NCBI GenBank assembly: GCA_016715195.1
Contig: JADKBB010000003.1
Coordinates: 1 to 64,000 of the forward strand
DNA: 64,000 nt
Direction: 5' to 3'
Source of the DNA: Candidatus Villigracilis proximus
GTDB lineage: Bacteria > Chloroflexota > Anaerolineae > Anaerolineales > Villigracilaceae
In this document: positions 1 to 11,591 of the stretch, piece by piece
How positions within the stretch are numbered: the stretch's first letter is position 1
Layout: the number at the start of each line of letters is the position of its first letter
Notes under the pieces: generated by a model
Database searches by the model: none
The model's input: the letters and a program-made list of their open reading frames with translations, nothing else
Told to the model about the DNA's origin: nothing
Made by a program: the position numbers and the translations under genes

Positions 1-71
1 TGGCAGAGGAAAACGCGGAGAGGTCGATTTGTAGTCATAGGGTTTCCCCAAAATTAAGTGATTTTATGGAA

Positions 72-2309
72 TTATATCCCTTCCACTTTATTGTTTTTCA
101 TCATAATAAAAAAAGCTTCCACAGCTTTGGGGTCAAACTGTATACCTGCCAATGAGTGAATGTATTCATTAATTTTTTCATCGCTCCATCCTTTTCGATA
201 CGGGCGATCAGAATGAAGAGCATCCCATACATCGACAACTGCAAAAAGCCGCGCTGCTAACGGGATTTGCTCGCCCTTTAAGCCTTGTGGGTATCCACTC
301 CCGTCCCATTTTTCATGATGGCAATACGGAATATCCAAAGCAGGTTTCAAGTAGTCGATCGACACAAGCATTTCGTAAGCGTATTGTGGGTGCTTACGCA
401 TGATCACCCATTCTTCTTCGGTTAGTATTCCAGACTTAAGTAAAATTTGATCTGGAATGCCCAGCTTTCCAATATCATGCAGGAGCGCGCCTCGTTGAAT
501 ATGAATGATTTTATCTTCCTGTATGCCAAAGTCTCGAGCTAACTTAACAGTTAATTCAGTAACACGGCGAGAATGTCCCTCCGTCTCCAAATCATGCAAC
601 TCGAGGATACTTGCCCATCCCTCAATAGTGGCATCATATGCTTTTGAAAGAGTTTCATGCGTAGACAGCAAATCTCGATAGAGCTGAGCATTTTCAAATA
701 TCTGGCTTAATGATGCAGCAAGAGCCGTTGCGAGGTTGATATCCGCATTGGTAAATTCCCGCACGGCACAAAAACCAGCGACAAGAATGATTGCGGTTCG
801 TTTCTGAATCACAACAGGAAGAAAAAGCAAACTGGCAACACCCAGATCCTTAAGTATGACGGCAAGATCTGTGTCGCCGAAGTAGGGCACGGCATCTCGA
901 ATTGCCGCAACTTGCTGTTCATCCAACAAATAACGTTACAAGAGGTGCATCACGCGCAATCAGATCCCCTATACTAAAATCAATTAAATCAGATCTTTTT
1001 ATTTCCGCGGAACCCTGCCTCAATCACGGCCTGGTTTTGGTCGTCGCTCAACACGGCAGCAAAACTGACAGTGGATTTCAAGACACTTAACAACTCCATA
1101 CAGACAATATCCAAAATCTTCCCGTCGGTCAGAGATCGTAGGCATAACCACAAGAGTTCTTTTTAATAAATCGATCTCATGGTTTCGCTGCGTCACAACT
1201 TCAGCGTTACGTCGGGCTTCATCCATTGCCTGCTTCGTTTCATGCACGGTTCGCAAGCCGCGGATTCGATCCAAAGATTCGGCTTTAAACAGAGTCTCTC
1301 TTATTTCTCGATACTTCTTGAGATGGGCGAATGCCAGATCGATCTGCCCCAGATTTTCATACACGGCAGCCAGGCGGTCGTGTAATTCATAAACGACCTG
1401 CTCCACATGCTGCGCATTCGCTTTTTCCAAAGATTGGTTAAAATATAATATTGCCCTTTCGTAATTTTTTTTCTTTTCTTCAATCTCCCCCAGTGTAAAT
1501 AAACAATTCAATTCACCATAACGATGATTGGTTTCCACATCCAACGCCAGCGCCTCGGTGACGTTACGCTCTGCCTCTTCCAATTGATCAAATTCTAAAA
1601 GAACCGTGCCCAGATTATTAAGGACAATAGCCAAATCCGGTTTGTTGTTTTTCTTTCGGAGAAAGTCAGCTTCTCTCAAAAAAATATCCAGCGCCTCAGT
1701 ATATTTTTTTTGGTAAAAATACGCCATCGCTAAACTATTGGGGATGGAGAAAGCATAAAATGCATCTTCCCCCTTAATGGCTTCAAGTTCGTTATATGCT
1801 TTCAATCCATACATTTCCGCCTGCTTATAATCCCCAAGATGGCTATATAAGTAACTCAGCCTCGCCAGCGCCTCCGCCGTACCCCGCAGATCTCCATGGG
1901 CCTGGTAAAGATCCAAAGCCGTAACCGCCTCTTCTAAAGCGCCGGGGTAATCTCCCAAACGCCGCAAGACAGCCGAGGCATGTAAAGAAGTTTTCGCCAG
2001 TCCTTTTTCATCTCCGAGGCGGGTATAGATCAACTGGGCTTGGGTAACAAACGTAAAACTTTCCTGCACATTGCCAAAACTGACATGAAGCCAGGCTTTT
2101 TGAGCAAGCGCTTGCGCAACAAATTGATCAAAATTATGCTTCAGCGCGAGTTGATACATCTCCTCCACTGTTTCAAACGCTTTAATAAAATCGCTGTCGG
2201 CATATTCCTCGACCAGATCATCCAGCAACTGTAAACGCTGTACCGAATCTGTTTGTTCGCTTAATTGGGAAAGAAGAATCTCTAATTTATTGGGCATGGG
2301 GATTCTCAA
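72..2309 (-). CDS. TPR-GAF-HD-GYP signalling protein, interrupted by three frameshifts
   Basis: The intact product would be about 745 residues: N-terminal TPR repeats (about residues 1-370), a linker helix, a GAF domain and an HD-GYP phosphodiesterase domain. The HD-GYP signature is complete: HDIGKLGIPD and HHEKWDGSGYP. This family usually hydrolyses cyclic di-GMP in the cytoplasm, and TPR plus GAF would provide protein and ligand sensing. The TPR part is open from 2309 to about 1150. The GAF continues in a second frame to about 990 (SLTDGKILDIVCMELL), in a third to about 920, then returns to the TPR frame for HD-GYP, which is open to 72. The three shifts have the same sense and add up to the original frame, as expected of three single-base errors in one gene. 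If taken literally there would be a separate TPR protein and a short GAF/HD-GYP protein starting at TTG 929. Confidence 0.72.
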
Positions 2310-2594
2310 AGCACCGCTTGGATAATGAGCTAATTAAACCTTGAAAGGGGTTTCAATAACGATCACTACAAATTATATAACAAGTGCAAGAATATATTCA
2401 TTACTTATGGAATTTTGAAATAATAACGTCACAAGATATGCCATAGTAGAGAGATGAACTCAACGGATAATAACGGATTTTGGTAATTGGTGGGCATGGG
2501 TTATGTCCCCGTGAAATGAAGTAAGCGAATTATAACTGTTAAGAGAAAAAGACTTCCGAACTCTGCATGAACTCGGAAGTCTTGTCTTGGATAT
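2310..2594. other. Intergenic spacer between signalling gene and oxidoreductase
   Basis: I see no gene here. It would hold the promoter of the minus-strand TPR gene starting at 2309, and it contains the terminator of the minus-strand oxidoreductase at 2549-2583. The rest is AT-rich without a recognised motif. Confidence 0.5.
2549..2583 (-). terminator. Intrinsic terminator of the bi-domain oxidoreductase
   Basis: An 11-bp inverted repeat (AAGACTTCCGA and its complement) surrounds a 13-nt loop. On the minus strand it is followed by a T-rich tail (TTTTTCTCTT) about 12 nt after the oxidoreductase stop codon. Confidence 0.75.
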
Positions 2595-4739
2595 TTATTT
2601 TATTTCAACCGTACTCTTGCTTCGTATCGACTCGACCGCCGCAAATGTGGACTTGGTGACGCCGATGAGTTGCTCATACGGAATCGGCGGTTCGTCCCCG
2701 CTCTTAACTGATTCAGCGAAAGCGGCCATTTCTGCCTTCCAGCCTTTATCCTGTGCGCCGCTTTGGACAGTTTTCTTCCCATCTTTTACAGTCGTCAACG
2801 AGACATAATCATCAAGCACCGCCACCATGCCTTCGCAAAAGACTTCGAGCCGCTCCTTTGGCATGGATTTATCGCCATTGGCGAGATAGTCCACTACGCC
2901 TAGGGATCCATCGGGGAAGGTAAAAGTCATCGAGACATTGTCCTCGCGGTATTTGCCGTTATTCGGCAACGCATGTGCGCTGACGCTGACAGGTGCTGCA
3001 CCGACGAGGAATGTGAGCGTATCAATGAAGTGACAGGCTTCGCCGATGATCCGTCCGCCGCCGAGGGCTTCGTCTTGAGTCCAATGGTTGAGCGGGAGAT
3101 AGCCTGAGTTGATGCGGTAATGCGCGTGGAGAGGTTCCTGGCGATTTGAGATTTGACGATTTGAGATTTTGGGCAAGGGGGAAAATCTGCGATTGAAACA
3201 CAGTGAGCAGCGACTGGTTGTCAGCTTTAAGAACTTTGCTGATCGCTGATAGCTGAACGCTATTTATCGCCAACGGTTTTTCCACAAACACATTCTTCCC
3301 AGCCTTCAACGCCTTCACAACCAGATCCGCGTGGGAGTCATGCCTTGTGAGAATGGCAACTGTATTTATGTTTTTATCGTTAATGATCTCGTCTTCAGAA
3401 GATGTGGCGTATTGAAAGCCAAATTTTTTACCCGAATGTTGGGCATGAAGTCCACCTGATGAGGCGATACCGACCAGCTCAAAGTCCTTGTTGTTTTTAA
3501 TGACAGGAGGCAAAGTGGAGTTGGCGAAGAGTCCCGCGCCGAGAACGCCGAGTTTGACATGGACGATGGATGAGGAACGAGTAACAGAGGGAACTCTAAA
3601 CTTTTTACTTGTTTCTTGTTTCTCATCCTGGTATTTCAACAAAACCCCAAGGAATGGTTCTTTCTTCTTCCCCGTAATTACTTCGTAAGCCTTCACCCCT
3701 TCTTCAATATAAAAACGATGTGAAATGAGACTTTCGACTTTCAACTTTCCACTCGCCATCAAATCCACAACCGCTTGAAAATTACGTCCCTCCGTCCAGC
3801 GGATGTATCCAATGGGATAGTCGTTGCCGTTCTCTTCGTAATTCGCGTCGTAGCGGCCTGGGCCGTAGGAGCGGGAGTTGATGAAGGAGATTTCTTTTTC
3901 GTAGTAAACCTTGCGCGGGAAGTTGAGTCCCACCGCGCCAGTGGCGACCACTTTGGCGCGGTCACGGGCGATGACGCCAGCCAGTTCAACGGGGTCATTC
4001 GAGGGAGTGTCTGCGCAGATGATGATACTGTCGAAGCCGCGGTTGGCAGTGAATGCCGCAGCGGCTGATTCTGCTTCGGGCGGGTGACAGCTTGAAGTCC
4101 AAGAGAAGATGCGAGCTTGATTCTCTTCGGGTCAAGGTCAATGCCGAGGACGTTGCATCCTGCCGCAGCCGCCAGTTGAATCGTCAATAATCCCAAAAGA
4201 CCCAAACCGATCACAGCCACGTTCTCGCCAAGCTGAGGTTCTGCGAGACGGAAGCCGTGCAAAGAAATTGCGCCGAGGGTGGTAAAGGCCGCGGATTCAA
4301 AATCCACATTTTTGGGGAGCGGAGTTAAAAGATTGCGCGGCACAACATTGTATTCGGCGTGCGTGGCATACCCGCCGCCCGCACAGGCCACACGCTGACC
4401 GACCTTGAAGCCCTGCATGTTTTTGCCAAGCGCAACGATGGTGCCGGCGGTGGAATAGCCAAGCGCCATCGGCTGATCGAGACGGTTGAAGACGGCGTTG
4501 ACGGTTGGCATGATGCCTTCGCGTTTGGCTTTATCAAGAGTTTGCTTGACGAGGTCAGGCCGGGAACGCGCCTTGCCGAGATAACTTTTTTCTGCAAATT
4601 CAACAACCATGCGTTCCGTGCCCGCCGAAACGAGGCTGGCTGAAACTTTGACAAGAGCCTGTCCCTCACGCGGAGTGGGGACGGGAATATCTTCAATAAT
4701 GGTGTTTCCGTTTTTTATATTTTGGAGGAGTTGTTTCAT
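2595..4739 (-). CDS. Bi-domain oxidoreductase (zinc-type dehydrogenase plus Gfo/Idh/MocA), two frameshifts
   Basis: The restored product is about 715 residues. The first half is a medium-chain alcohol dehydrogenase-like domain with a nucleotide-binding stretch (VAVIGLGLLGLL). The second half is a Gfo/Idh/MocA domain (KLGVLGAGLFANS, then FVEKPLAIN and GGGRIIGEACHFIDTL). Fusions of this type occur in surface polysaccharide and sugar-modification clusters; the substrate is unknown. Two breaks must be bridged. Near 4083 the frame changes inside a GC-rich run (after LGLQAV, to EAESAAAAFTANRGFD). Near 3213 the sequence after LLTV must shift to give FNRRFSPLPKISNR. The start at 4739 is the ATG of MKQLLQNIK. 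The second half also holds a small in-frame repeat at 3142-3169. Genuine decay cannot be excluded, but both flanks are well conserved. Confidence 0.72.
3142..3169. repeat. 15-bp direct repeat inside the oxidoreductase coding region
   Basis: The 13-mer CGATTTGAGATTT occurs twice with a 15-nt period (3142-3154 and 3157-3169). In the restored frame it is translated as the pentapeptide ISNRQ repeated in tandem. It resembles short intergenic repeats and sits in a likely loop of the Gfo/Idh/MocA domain. Confidence 0.7.
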
Positions 4740-4956
4740 TTTATTTTCGATTTATGATTTTGGATTTGAATTGCGAAAGTATAACGCATATCATCCCAGG
4801 GCTTATGGGAATGTGAAAACATGCGCAATATGACAAACGTCACGTTTACGATTAAGTTTTTCCTTAATTATTGATTCTGTTTTTTTTAGATGCTATTCTA
4901 AAAATACAAAAACAGCGTGCGGCTGTTTATTTTCGTTTGCAAAAAGGAGAAACATC

Positions 4957-6783
<1,827 letters not shown>

Positions 6784-6808
6784 GTTTGGTGATTAGTAAT
6801 TAGTAAAT

Positions 6809-6842
6809 AAAAGCGACGTGTCCAATGGACACGTCGCTTTTT
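6809..6842 (+). terminator. Intrinsic terminator after aor
   Basis: A 16-bp perfect inverted repeat (AAAAGCGACGTGTCCA and its complement) with a 2-nt loop ends in a T run, 25 nt after the aor stop codon. Confidence 0.85.
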
Positions 6843-6942
6843 GATTTACTTCCGCTTCTTTCTTAATCTCGAACCTGATTCTGTTTCCTCAAACATTTAT
6901 CCCCGCTGACAAATTCATCCTTCCTCATTCATCATTCATCAC

Positions 6943-7200
6943 TTATCCCCCCGCCCTCAACGTCTTCTTCTGAAACCGCTCCAGAAAATCATCAGCAACG
7001 CGCTCTTCCAACTCCATCGTCAAACGGGATTGGCCGACAGACAACGAAAACAGACGAAACGGCTCCATCTTTTCGATCTTCACACTCCAGCCATCCCCCT
7101 GAATCAAATCCTCACCATGCAGCGTACCGCCAAGTTCCTGCAAGTATTCCTTGAGCAAATAATAAGGAATCCCGCGCATCTCATGGACAATGGTCCGCAT
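6943..7200 (-). CDS. DUF1952-like small protein next to moaD
   Basis: An 85-residue protein starting at ATG 7200 (MRTIVHEMRGIPYYLL), four nucleotides after the MoaD-like stop codon. A longer reading is possible but overlaps that gene, so the short start is preferred. Its context and look (short alpha/beta protein with RGIPYYLLKEYLQELGG) match the DUF1952 family, which occurs beside molybdopterin genes. No biochemical role is known to me. Tight spacing implies co-translation with the MoaD-like protein and a link to pterin or AOR cofactor biology. Confidence 0.65.
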   Translation of the reverse strand: MRTIVHEMRGIPYYLLKEYLQELGGTLHGEDLIQGDGWSVKIEKMEPFRLFSLSVGQSRLTMELEERVADDFLERFQKKTLRAGG

Positions 7201-7204
7201 GAAA

Positions 7205-7498
7205 TTAGCCGCCGCCCACTGGCGGGAAAATATCCACCTTGTCATCGGGCTGAATGATCGTATCAAATTTATCGGGCAGATACACCGCCTCACGCCCATT
7301 GATGAAGAACTTCATGTGCGGCAGAAAATTCTCGTTCGCGTCCAGCAATTCCTTGCGCATGACGGGGTATTGATGTACGAACATCAGCACCAATTGAATG
7401 GCAGTGGTATTCGGCGGGAGTTTCAACTCCACGGTCTTCTGCCCCACGATCGGACGCAACGTAGCATAGAAATTAACTTTCATGATCGTCTCTTCCAT
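7205..7498 (-). CDS. moaD: MoaD/ThiS-family sulfur carrier
   Basis: A 97-residue (or 92, from ATG 7483) ubiquitin-fold protein ending in the diagnostic Gly-Gly terminus (PPVGGG). MoaD delivers sulfur as a C-terminal thiocarboxylate during molybdopterin formation. The family allows for a dedicated paralogue serving tungsten enzymes, and the position between aor and the radical SAM maturase suggests that here. Motifs seen: VNFYATLRPIVG at the N-terminus and FFINGREAVYLPD in the middle. The start is ambiguous between ATG 7498 and ATG 7483; the second matches the usual family N-terminus better. Confidence 0.85.
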   Translation of the reverse strand: MEETIMKVNFYATLRPIVGQKTVELKLPPNTTAIQLVLMFVHQYPVMRKELLDANENFLPHMKFFINGREAVYLPDKFDTIIQPDDKVDIFPPVGGG

Positions 7499-7743
7499 CT
7501 TCTACACCTCTACTCCTAATATAAAATCCTTTGGCGCTTATATTTTACCGTTAAGGTCATTCTTTAGAAGGTGTTTTATCAACACACCTTACGCAGTTCA
7601 ATCCCGAAGGGATGGCATGATTATAGTTTGATGAAACGGGAAGACCCAAGGGGGCTGGATCTGGGAATTTTCACAATCGTGGGTTGGTCCCCAAAACAAA
7701 AAGCTCGGATAGGATAGGAGACTTTTAAAATGCTAAATCTATT

Positions 7744-9012
7744 TTATGGACACTGAATAATGCCCTGCGCCCACAAACATCCGCCGCAGACGGGGGCGAT
7801 GTCATTGCCGAGGCAATCTTCCACGTTGGTTTCGGAGAGGTCGCATCCGCCGCAGAAGGTGCATGGGGCGAAGCCGAAATTGTGAAGGCGTTCGCGATAT
7901 GCCAAATAATCGGGATCAAGCCAAAGGTCAGAAAGGAGGCGTTGGTTTACATTCCCAATAATGTGCTTTTGAGAGAGTCGCGGTTTGTTGTGCAGGTAGC
8001 TCATGTGAGTATGCATCAACGGCCAGCACGGACTGACTTCCCCCGTCCACGCAATGGACATGGTGCCGTTCTCGACGAAGTTGCAAACGTCATTTGCACC
8101 GCCCCAATTGTTGCCCGCATAGCTGATATTCAATCCGCTGTTGAAAACTTCAAAGAGCGCATCTTTTGTGGTTTCGTCAAAGTCCATTTTGGGCAGGCTG
8201 AGGCTCGGAAGATGCGGCGCTTGCAAATAGGCGATATCGCGCGTGGTGCGAGTGTAGAGACGGTCGGCTTGCATATCTTCGGTGGCAGGCTGAAGATTGC
8301 TGACGGAGAAATATTTGGCGCGCAGGGATTTGCCGATCTTGATGACTTGGGGCAGATCTGAAATATTGCGCTTCATTGCCACAAACGCGATGCCGATCTC
8401 CGGCGAGGGATAATGACCGGCGGCGCGCATTTTTACAAAACGCTCTAGGTTTTTGATGATCGTCGGGAGTTCGGCGCCGAGACGCACATCCGAATAAGTT
8501 TCGGGCGTTGCGCCGTCGAGGGAGACCCAGAGCACATCCAGCCCTGTATCAATTAATTCGCGCGATTTCTTTTCAGTGAGAATGGTACCGTTGGTGATGA
8601 GTTCAACTTTTACGCCAAGTTCTTTGACGCGTCGAATCCATTCGATGGTTTTGGGGTGGAAGAGCGGTTCGCCGATGCCGCCAAAATATACGCTGGGGAT
8701 CGGATCCATTTGCTTGAGGCCATTGAAGATGCTTTCGAATGTTTCATCGCTCATGCGTCCCATGGGCTGATCCCATGCGTTGCGGAAGCAGGTGATGCAA
8801 TCGAGATTGCAGGCAACCGTCGGCTCGATGTAGACCTTGGTGAGGTGGGTGATCGGCCGATGCATGCGGACAAAGTTATGGCCTTCATCGAGGCGAACCT
8901 TCGAGCCAGGATTCAGCCCATATTGGCGGGCAACTTCGGGCGGAATAATGAGGCGTCCGTTTTCGTCCACTTCCGCCCAGGCGGTTGTCGATTTTTGAGA
9001 GAGAAAATCCAT
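7744..9012 (-). CDS. Radical SAM/SPASM maturase of tungsten oxidoreductases with AbrB-like N-terminus
   Basis: A 422-residue protein starting at ATG 9012, preceded by AAGGAG. Residues 10-50 form a SpoVT/AbrB-like segment (VDENGRLIIPPEVARQYGL). The radical SAM cluster motif is C68-x3-C72-x2-C75, followed by GGIGEPLFHP. A cysteine-rich SPASM region closes the protein (CTFCGGC, then CGGC and a C-terminal CP). This arrangement matches the family named tungsten cofactor oxidoreductase radical SAM maturase, which is encoded beside AOR-type enzymes; the exact reaction is unproven. It lies on the strand opposite aor, upstream of the moaD pair, but is separated from them by about 245 bp. Confidence 0.88.
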   Translation of the reverse strand: MDFLSQKSTTAWAEVDENGRLIIPPEVARQYGLNPGSKVRLDEGHNFVRMHRPITHLTKVYIEPTVACNLDCITCFRNAWDQPMGRMSDETFESIFNGLKQMDPIPSVYFGGIGEPLFHPKTIEWIRRVKELGVKVELITNGTILTEKKSRELIDTGLDVLWVSLDGATPETYSDVRLGAELPTIIKNLERFVKMRAAGHYPSPEIGIAFVAMKRNISDLPQVIKIGKSLRAKYFSVSNLQPATEDMQADRLYTRTTRDIAYLQAPHLPSLSLPKMDFDETTKDALFEVFNSGLNISYAGNNWGGANDVCNFVENGTMSIAWTGEVSPCWPLMHTHMSYLHNKPRLSQKHIIGNVNQRLLSDLWLDPDYLAYRERLHNFGFAPCTFCGGCDLSETNVEDCLGNDIAPVCGGCLWAQGIIQCP

Positions 9013-9220
9013 TGTCTGCTCCTTGGTAACTGCACTTATCATATCCAATTTCCCCAAAAAATCATGTGACATAAGTTACAAGCTTCAAATGACATTATTT
9101 CAATTGTCTCAAAATTGCAATCTTAAAAACCCGTTTTTTCATGGATAATTACCAAAATATACCGCAAAAAGCGCATGATATAATTATTAAAGTTGAACCC
9201 ATAATCTCAAGGAGTCCTCT

Positions 9221-10345
9221 GTGGCTGATCCTCGTATCTCTAAATTTGCAAAAGTATTGGTGGAACATTCTGCGCGTGTGGTTCCAGGTGACCGCATTTT
9301 ATTGGAAGGCACAACTGCGGCTGAGCCGCTATTACGTGAACTTTATATCCAGATCCTCGAAAAAGGCGGCCATCCGCATATGATGATGGCGCTGCCGGGT
9401 ATGATGCCCTTCAGTCAGGATGAAATGTATCTGACTTACGCCAAGGATACACAGCTGGATTTTGTGCCCACTTTTTACAAATTGGCGTACGATCAATTTG
9501 AAGGGCGCATCCGCATTCATTCCGCGACGAACACTCATGGCACAACAAATATTGACCCGGAAAAACTTCAGCGCCGTGGAAAGGCACTTTCCGCCATCAC
9601 TGAAGCACAATTCCGGCGCGGCGGAGATGGCATCTTCAAATGGGTTACGACCCTCTTCCCTACTGATGGCTACGCACAAGATGCGGGAATGAGTCTTAAA
9701 GAATATGAAGACTTTGTCTTTGGTGCAGTTCACGCCAACGAAGACGATCCAATTGCATTCTGGAAATCAGTGGAAAGCAAACAACAATCCGCTGTGGATT
9801 TTATGGCGGGTAAGAGTCAGGTAATTTTACGCGGCCCGAATGTTGATCTCACCCTTTCTGTTAAGGGACGCACATTCATGAATTCATTCGGCACATACAA
9901 TATGCCTGATGGTGAAATCTATACCGGCCCTGTTGAAGAATCGGTCAATGGCTGGGTGAAGTTCACCTACCCTGCCAATTATGGCGGCACCAGTGTTGAA
10001 GGCGCAGAGTTGACTTTCTCGAATGGCCGTGTCACCAGAGCCAAAGCCGATAAAAATGAAACCTTCCTGCTTAAGACTCTTGATATTGACGCAGGCGCGC
10101 GCTCGCTGGGCGAATTTGCAATCGGCACTAATTTTGACATTCAACAGTTCACCGGCAATATTTTATTCGACGAGAAGATCGGTGGCTCCTTCCACATGGC
10201 ACTCGGAGCAGGCTACCCGGAAACTGGTTCTAAAAACAAGAGTGCCATCCACTGGGATATGATCTGCGATATGCGCGAAGATTCGGAGATCCTTGTAGAT
10301 GGTGAATTATTCTATAAAAATGGACAGTTCGTATTTGAGAAATAA
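9221..10345 (+). CDS. M29-family aminopeptidase
   Basis: A 374-residue metalloaminopeptidase (AmpS/AmpT type), cytoplasmic, releasing N-terminal residues with two divalent metals. The metal and catalytic residues expected of the family are visible: Glu in PDGEIYTGP, Glu in FDEKIGG, His in SFHMALG, Tyr in AGYPETG and the His-x-Asp pair in AIHWDMI. The start is GTG 9221, with AAGGAG seven bases upstream; the N-terminus MADPRISKFAKVLVEHS is family-like. It stands alone and converges with pfkA across a shared terminator. Confidence 0.93.
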   Translation: MADPRISKFAKVLVEHSARVVPGDRILLEGTTAAEPLLRELYIQILEKGGHPHMMMALPGMMPFSQDEMYLTYAKDTQLDFVPTFYKLAYDQFEGRIRIHSATNTHGTTNIDPEKLQRRGKALSAITEAQFRRGGDGIFKWVTTLFPTDGYAQDAGMSLKEYEDFVFGAVHANEDDPIAFWKSVESKQQSAVDFMAGKSQVILRGPNVDLTLSVKGRTFMNSFGTYNMPDGEIYTGPVEESVNGWVKFTYPANYGGTSVEGAELTFSNGRVTRAKADKNETFLLKTLDIDAGARSLGEFAIGTNFDIQQFTGNILFDEKIGGSFHMALGAGYPETGSKNKSAIHWDMICDMREDSEILVDGELFYKNGQFVFEK

Positions 10346-10376
10346 AGAATTTAGTTACAAGTAATCAGGTAAACAT

Positions 10377-10414
10377 AAAAGCGGTACGAGGCAGACTGTC
10401 TCGTACCGCTTTTA
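10377..10414. terminator. Bidirectional terminator between aminopeptidase and pfkA
   Basis: A 10-bp perfect stem (GCGGTACGAG at 10381-10390, complement at 10400-10409) has A runs on one side and T runs on the other, so it can end transcription from both convergent genes. Confidence 0.85.
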
Positions 10415-11497
10415 TTATTCATCTCCGAAAGAAATGCCTACATTACGCGCGGTGATAACCGAATCATCTTCAAGCTTCACACGTTTTGGAATGGCAGTTG
10501 CATCTACAAGTGAAATATCTGTGACCCTGCCGCTTTGCAACGCCACCATGCGGTCAAATCCACTACGGGCGGCAAGGCGAACTGCCGCTGCACCGAAACG
10601 CGTGGCAAGCGAACGGTCAAAGGCGGTGGGTGTGCCTCCTCGCTGCAGGTGCCCTAAAACAGTCACGCGTGATTCGAAGCCCTGCTTCTCAATATATTCC
10701 CCAACCACTTGACCGATCCCGCCCAAACGCGGCACATAGATATCATCACCTTCACGTGAAAATACCTGCACGCCATCCTGTGACTTTGCACCTTCAGACA
10801 CAGCGAGAATGCTAAACTTGCGTCCCTTTTCGGCCCGTTCGCGGATCTTTGCCATGATACTTTCAAACTTAAACGGAATCTCGGGAATCAGAATCACATC
10901 CGCTCCACCGCAGATGCCTGCCTGTAATGCAATAAAGCCTGCGTCACGCCCCATCAATTCAAGCACCATCGCACGGTGATGTGACTCAGCCGTGGTGTGT
11001 AAACGGTCGATGGCTTCAGTGGCGATATTGAGCGCGGTGTCAAACCCAAAGGTAATTTCCGTGCCGCCAATATCATTATCAATTGTTTTTGGAACACCAA
11101 TGATCGGCACACCTTTTAAAGCAAGTTCGTGAGCAATATGCAAAGTGCCGTCGCCGCCTAAAACGATCAGCGCCTCAAGCTTTAATTTCTTAATACCTTT
11201 GACGATCTCTTCTGAAACATCAATTGTGATCTCCACCCCATCGCGCATTACTTTCCGCGCATACGGATTGCCGCGATTTGCCGCCCCAAGGATTGTCCCT
11301 CCGCGCGGCAGAATTCCGCGCACTTCCTCCATCCCCAAAGGCACGATGCCATCTAATTCGAGAAAGCCGTCATATCCGTTTCGAATACCAAAGACTTCAC
11401 AGTCATACATATTGATGGCTGTCTTAACCGCCGCACGGATCACGGCATTTAATCCGGGCGCATCCCCACCGCCGGTAAGAATTCCAATTCTCTTCAT
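10415..11497 (-). CDS. pfkA: 6-phosphofructokinase, mixed-substrate type
   Basis: A 360-residue phosphofructokinase that phosphorylates fructose 6-phosphate. It starts TGGGDAPGLNAVIRA and has GGDGT in the phosphoryl-donor site, PKTIDND in the catalytic loop and HLQRGGTPTAFDR near the C-terminus. The Gly in GGDGT is the residue of ATP enzymes, whereas Lys in PKTIDND is the residue of PPi enzymes. This mix is typical of the group that includes both ATP- and PPi-dependent members, so the donor cannot be assigned. GAGAGCC lies upstream of ATG 11497. It is divergent from the DUF2085 gene. Confidence 0.93.
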   Translation of the reverse strand: MKRIGILTGGGDAPGLNAVIRAAVKTAINMYDCEVFGIRNGYDGFLELDGIVPLGMEEVRGILPRGGTILGAANRGNPYARKVMRDGVEITIDVSEEIVKGIKKLKLEALIVLGGDGTLHIAHELALKGVPIIGVPKTIDNDIGGTEITFGFDTALNIATEAIDRLHTTAESHHRAMVLELMGRDAGFIALQAGICGGADVILIPEIPFKFESIMAKIRERAEKGRKFSILAVSEGAKSQDGVQVFSREGDDIYVPRLGGIGQVVGEYIEKQGFESRVTVLGHLQRGGTPTAFDRSLATRFGAAAVRLAARSGFDRMVALQSGRVTDISLVDATAIPKRVKLEDDSVITARNVGISFGDE

Positions 11498-11591
11498 CGT
11501 GAGGCTCTCCTTAATAAAAATATTTTCAACACTCTATTCAAAGTATACATCTTTCTTGCAATCCAATCTCATTGCCCATATAATAAACCCA

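Noticed and set aside
11145..11591. Extension of the DUF2085 gene upstream to 11145
   Set aside because: It would overlap most of the start of pfkA in antisense and adds no family text; ATG 11592 gives the family N-terminus.
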